Assembly: GCA_030640485.1 (NCBI GenBank)
Contig: DAOWJG010000192.1
Coordinates: 1 to 7,694 of the forward strand
DNA from: Dehalococcoidales bacterium
GTDB lineage: Bacteria > Chloroflexota > Dehalococcoidia > Dehalococcoidales > UBA5760
Reading direction: 5' to 3'
Length of the DNA: 7,694 bases
The notes under the pieces were generated by a model that was given only the letters and a program-made list of their open reading frames with translations, was not told the origin of the DNA and did not search any database. A program made the position numbers and the translations under genes. Below, one piece after another: positions 6,858-7,694 of the stretch (positions are counted from its first letter, which is position 1; each line of letters opens with the position of its first letter).

Positions 6858-7654
6858 GGTGTCGGTAATACATTTGCCATTGCAATAATAGCACCCTGTG
6901 CGATTTCGAATAGAATAAATGCTTCATCTGGAGTAAGCACTATCTCAGGGTGCATAATCAGATTCCGATGGCGGTCTTTTATTTGTTGAAGTATAGCTAC
7001 CACCTCCTCAACCTCAGTGTTCTTTATTGACTTAAGCTTTTCAATGTATGCCCCCCAATTGTTTAATCTCTTTGGGGATTTTGGAGTGCAAACGTGAATA
7101 TAATATTTGTGCAATATCAACTCTGTTGCCCTCATAATATGAAAACCAGAGGCAGTAGCACAGTCGAAAGCCAAGCACTTCCCGCTTTCCCTAATCTCTA
7201 CTACTACCTTTTGGTCAATTTTATTTAACATTGATATTGGGAGCACATTCTCTGTCCGTGCGATTAAGGCAGTTGTATCATAGATACCTTTCTGTGAAAC
7301 ATAATATGTCTCAAGCTTTAATAATTCAGCAGAAAGAACAGTTTGGAACTCTTTAGCCTTATTGAGCAGCTGCCTGCATTTAAGATTTATTGAAGGGTCT
7401 TCTTTTTGCCACTCGTCACTAGGAGTGATTTGTAGCCATGTTAAAATCTCTGTAGTAGCCTTGATAAGTTCCTCTCCGCTACCACGGCAGACAGTCAGTG
7501 CGGGATAAGCATCTAACAGTTTGCGCACATATGAGTTGGCGTTATTTGAGGCAAGAAAGATATCCACTCTTGTTGACTTCCCAACTTCCATTTCAGTCAG
7601 TGGCTTAAGCAGAGAACCCAATTGGTAAAAAAACGGTAAGTTAATCTTTTCCAT
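6845..7654 (-). CDS. HEPN-like domain protein (putative RNase-type accessory protein)
   Basis: This 269-residue protein resembles a widespread uncharacterised bacterial family with a C-terminal helical HEPN-like region. Visible landmarks are GKCLAFDCATASGFHIMRATE (split as GKCLAFDC 158-165 and SGFHIMRATE 169-178), LNNWGAYIEKL (197-207) and DRHRNLIMHPE (227-237). The last contains Arg230-x4-His235, the Rx4-6H motif that in active HEPN domains forms the RNase site at a dimer interface. It is followed by LTPDEAFILFEIAQGA (240-255). Residues 1-150 show no domain I recognise. RNase activity, or a toxin or defence role, is inferred from the motif only; no MNT-type antitoxin or defence partner is in the window. 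ATG 7654 is chosen over TTG 7669 because GGGAGG lies 7 nt before the ATG and within the TTG-initiated reading. GC is about 40% by sampling, against about 50% in eno, suggesting transfer. Confidence 0.7.
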   Translation of the reverse strand: MEKINLPFFYQLGSLLKPLTEMEVGKSTRVDIFLASNNANSYVRKLLDAYPALTVCRGSGEELIKATTEILTWLQITPSDEWQKEDPSINLKCRQLLNKAKEFQTVLSAELLKLETYYVSQKGIYDTTALIARTENVLPISMLNKIDQKVVVEIRESGKCLAFDCATASGFHIMRATELILHKYYIHVCTPKSPKRLNNWGAYIEKLKSIKNTEVEEVVAILQQIKDRHRNLIMHPEIVLTPDEAFILFEIAQGAIIAMANVLPTPKKK

Positions 7655-7661
7655 AGAAACA

Positions 7662-7667
7662 CCTCCC
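7662..7667 (-). promoter_or_regulatory. Shine-Dalgarno GGGAGG that sets the start at ATG 7654
   Basis: On the minus strand GGGAGG ends 7 nt before the ATG at 7654-7652. The in-frame TTG at 7669 would put this site inside the coding sequence, so the longer reading is unlikely. Confidence 0.8.
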
Positions 7668-7694
7668 AAGGGAATACTAACCCACCTTTCCTCA

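Noticed and set aside
6845..7694. Complete HEPN/MNT toxin-antitoxin pair
   Set aside because: Only the HEPN-like half is present; the neighbouring LOG-like protein is not an MNT nucleotidyltransferase and only 40 bp remain upstream.

Overview
The window reads as cytoplasmic housekeeping DNA from a free-living bacterium, with one unusual block at its left end. Coding GC is roughly 50-57% (estimated by counting a few lines), Shine-Dalgarno sequences are mostly strong, and promoters are sigma70-like with good TATAAT-type -10 boxes. A bacterial class I GAPDH, an enolase, a short LOG/SLOG-type Rossmann protein and an extra tubulin/FtsZ-superfamily protein together would fit a Chloroflexota (Dehalococcoidia-like) genome. 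That lineage is a low-confidence guess, because nothing in the window (no rRNA or tRNA) fixes it.

Layout, left to right. Positions 1-150 hold a promoter and leader. Positions 151-1629 (+) encode a 492-residue Ala/Glu/Lys-rich helical protein; its residues 11-440 tile without remainder into 25-, 18- and 11-residue repeats. Positions 1630-1905 are non-coding and include a leader hairpin. Positions 1906-2460 (+) encode a second helical protein, built from a Pro/Glu-rich N-terminus and eleven uninterrupted 11-residue repeats with a tyrosine-rich second position. A 58-bp gap with a terminator-like inverted repeat separates this from a convergent minus-strand series. Read 5' to 3' on the minus strand, that series is: a HEPN-like protein (7654-6845), a LOG/TIGR00725-like Rossmann protein (6720-6235), enolase (6194-4884), GAPDH (4789-3776) and a tubulin/FtsZ-superfamily GTPase (3682-2519).

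The minus-strand genes are not one simple operon. Good promoter matches lie directly upstream of the LOG-like gene (which probably also drives eno, 40 bp downstream), of gap, and of the tubulin-like gene. The LOG-eno and gap promoters share an identical 11-bp extended -10 sequence. Gap and eno are enzymes of lower glycolysis/gluconeogenesis. The HEPN-like gene is poorer in GC (about 40%) and looks like an accessory or transferred gene.

The most interesting part is the left 3.7 kb. A divergent tubulin-superfamily GTPase keeps its nucleotide-binding loops and the two T7-loop aspartates, and ends in an FtsZ-tail-like DIPSLL. It faces two unannotatable repeat-helix proteins whose 11-residue periodicity resembles LEA, apolipoprotein and alpha-synuclein-type surface-binding helices or right-handed coiled coils. 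A cytoskeletal or membrane-scaffold system is a reasonable hypothesis, but proximity is the only link visible here. Two start codons were set by Shine-Dalgarno position: ATG 1906 rather than TTG 1900, and ATG 7654 rather than TTG 7669.
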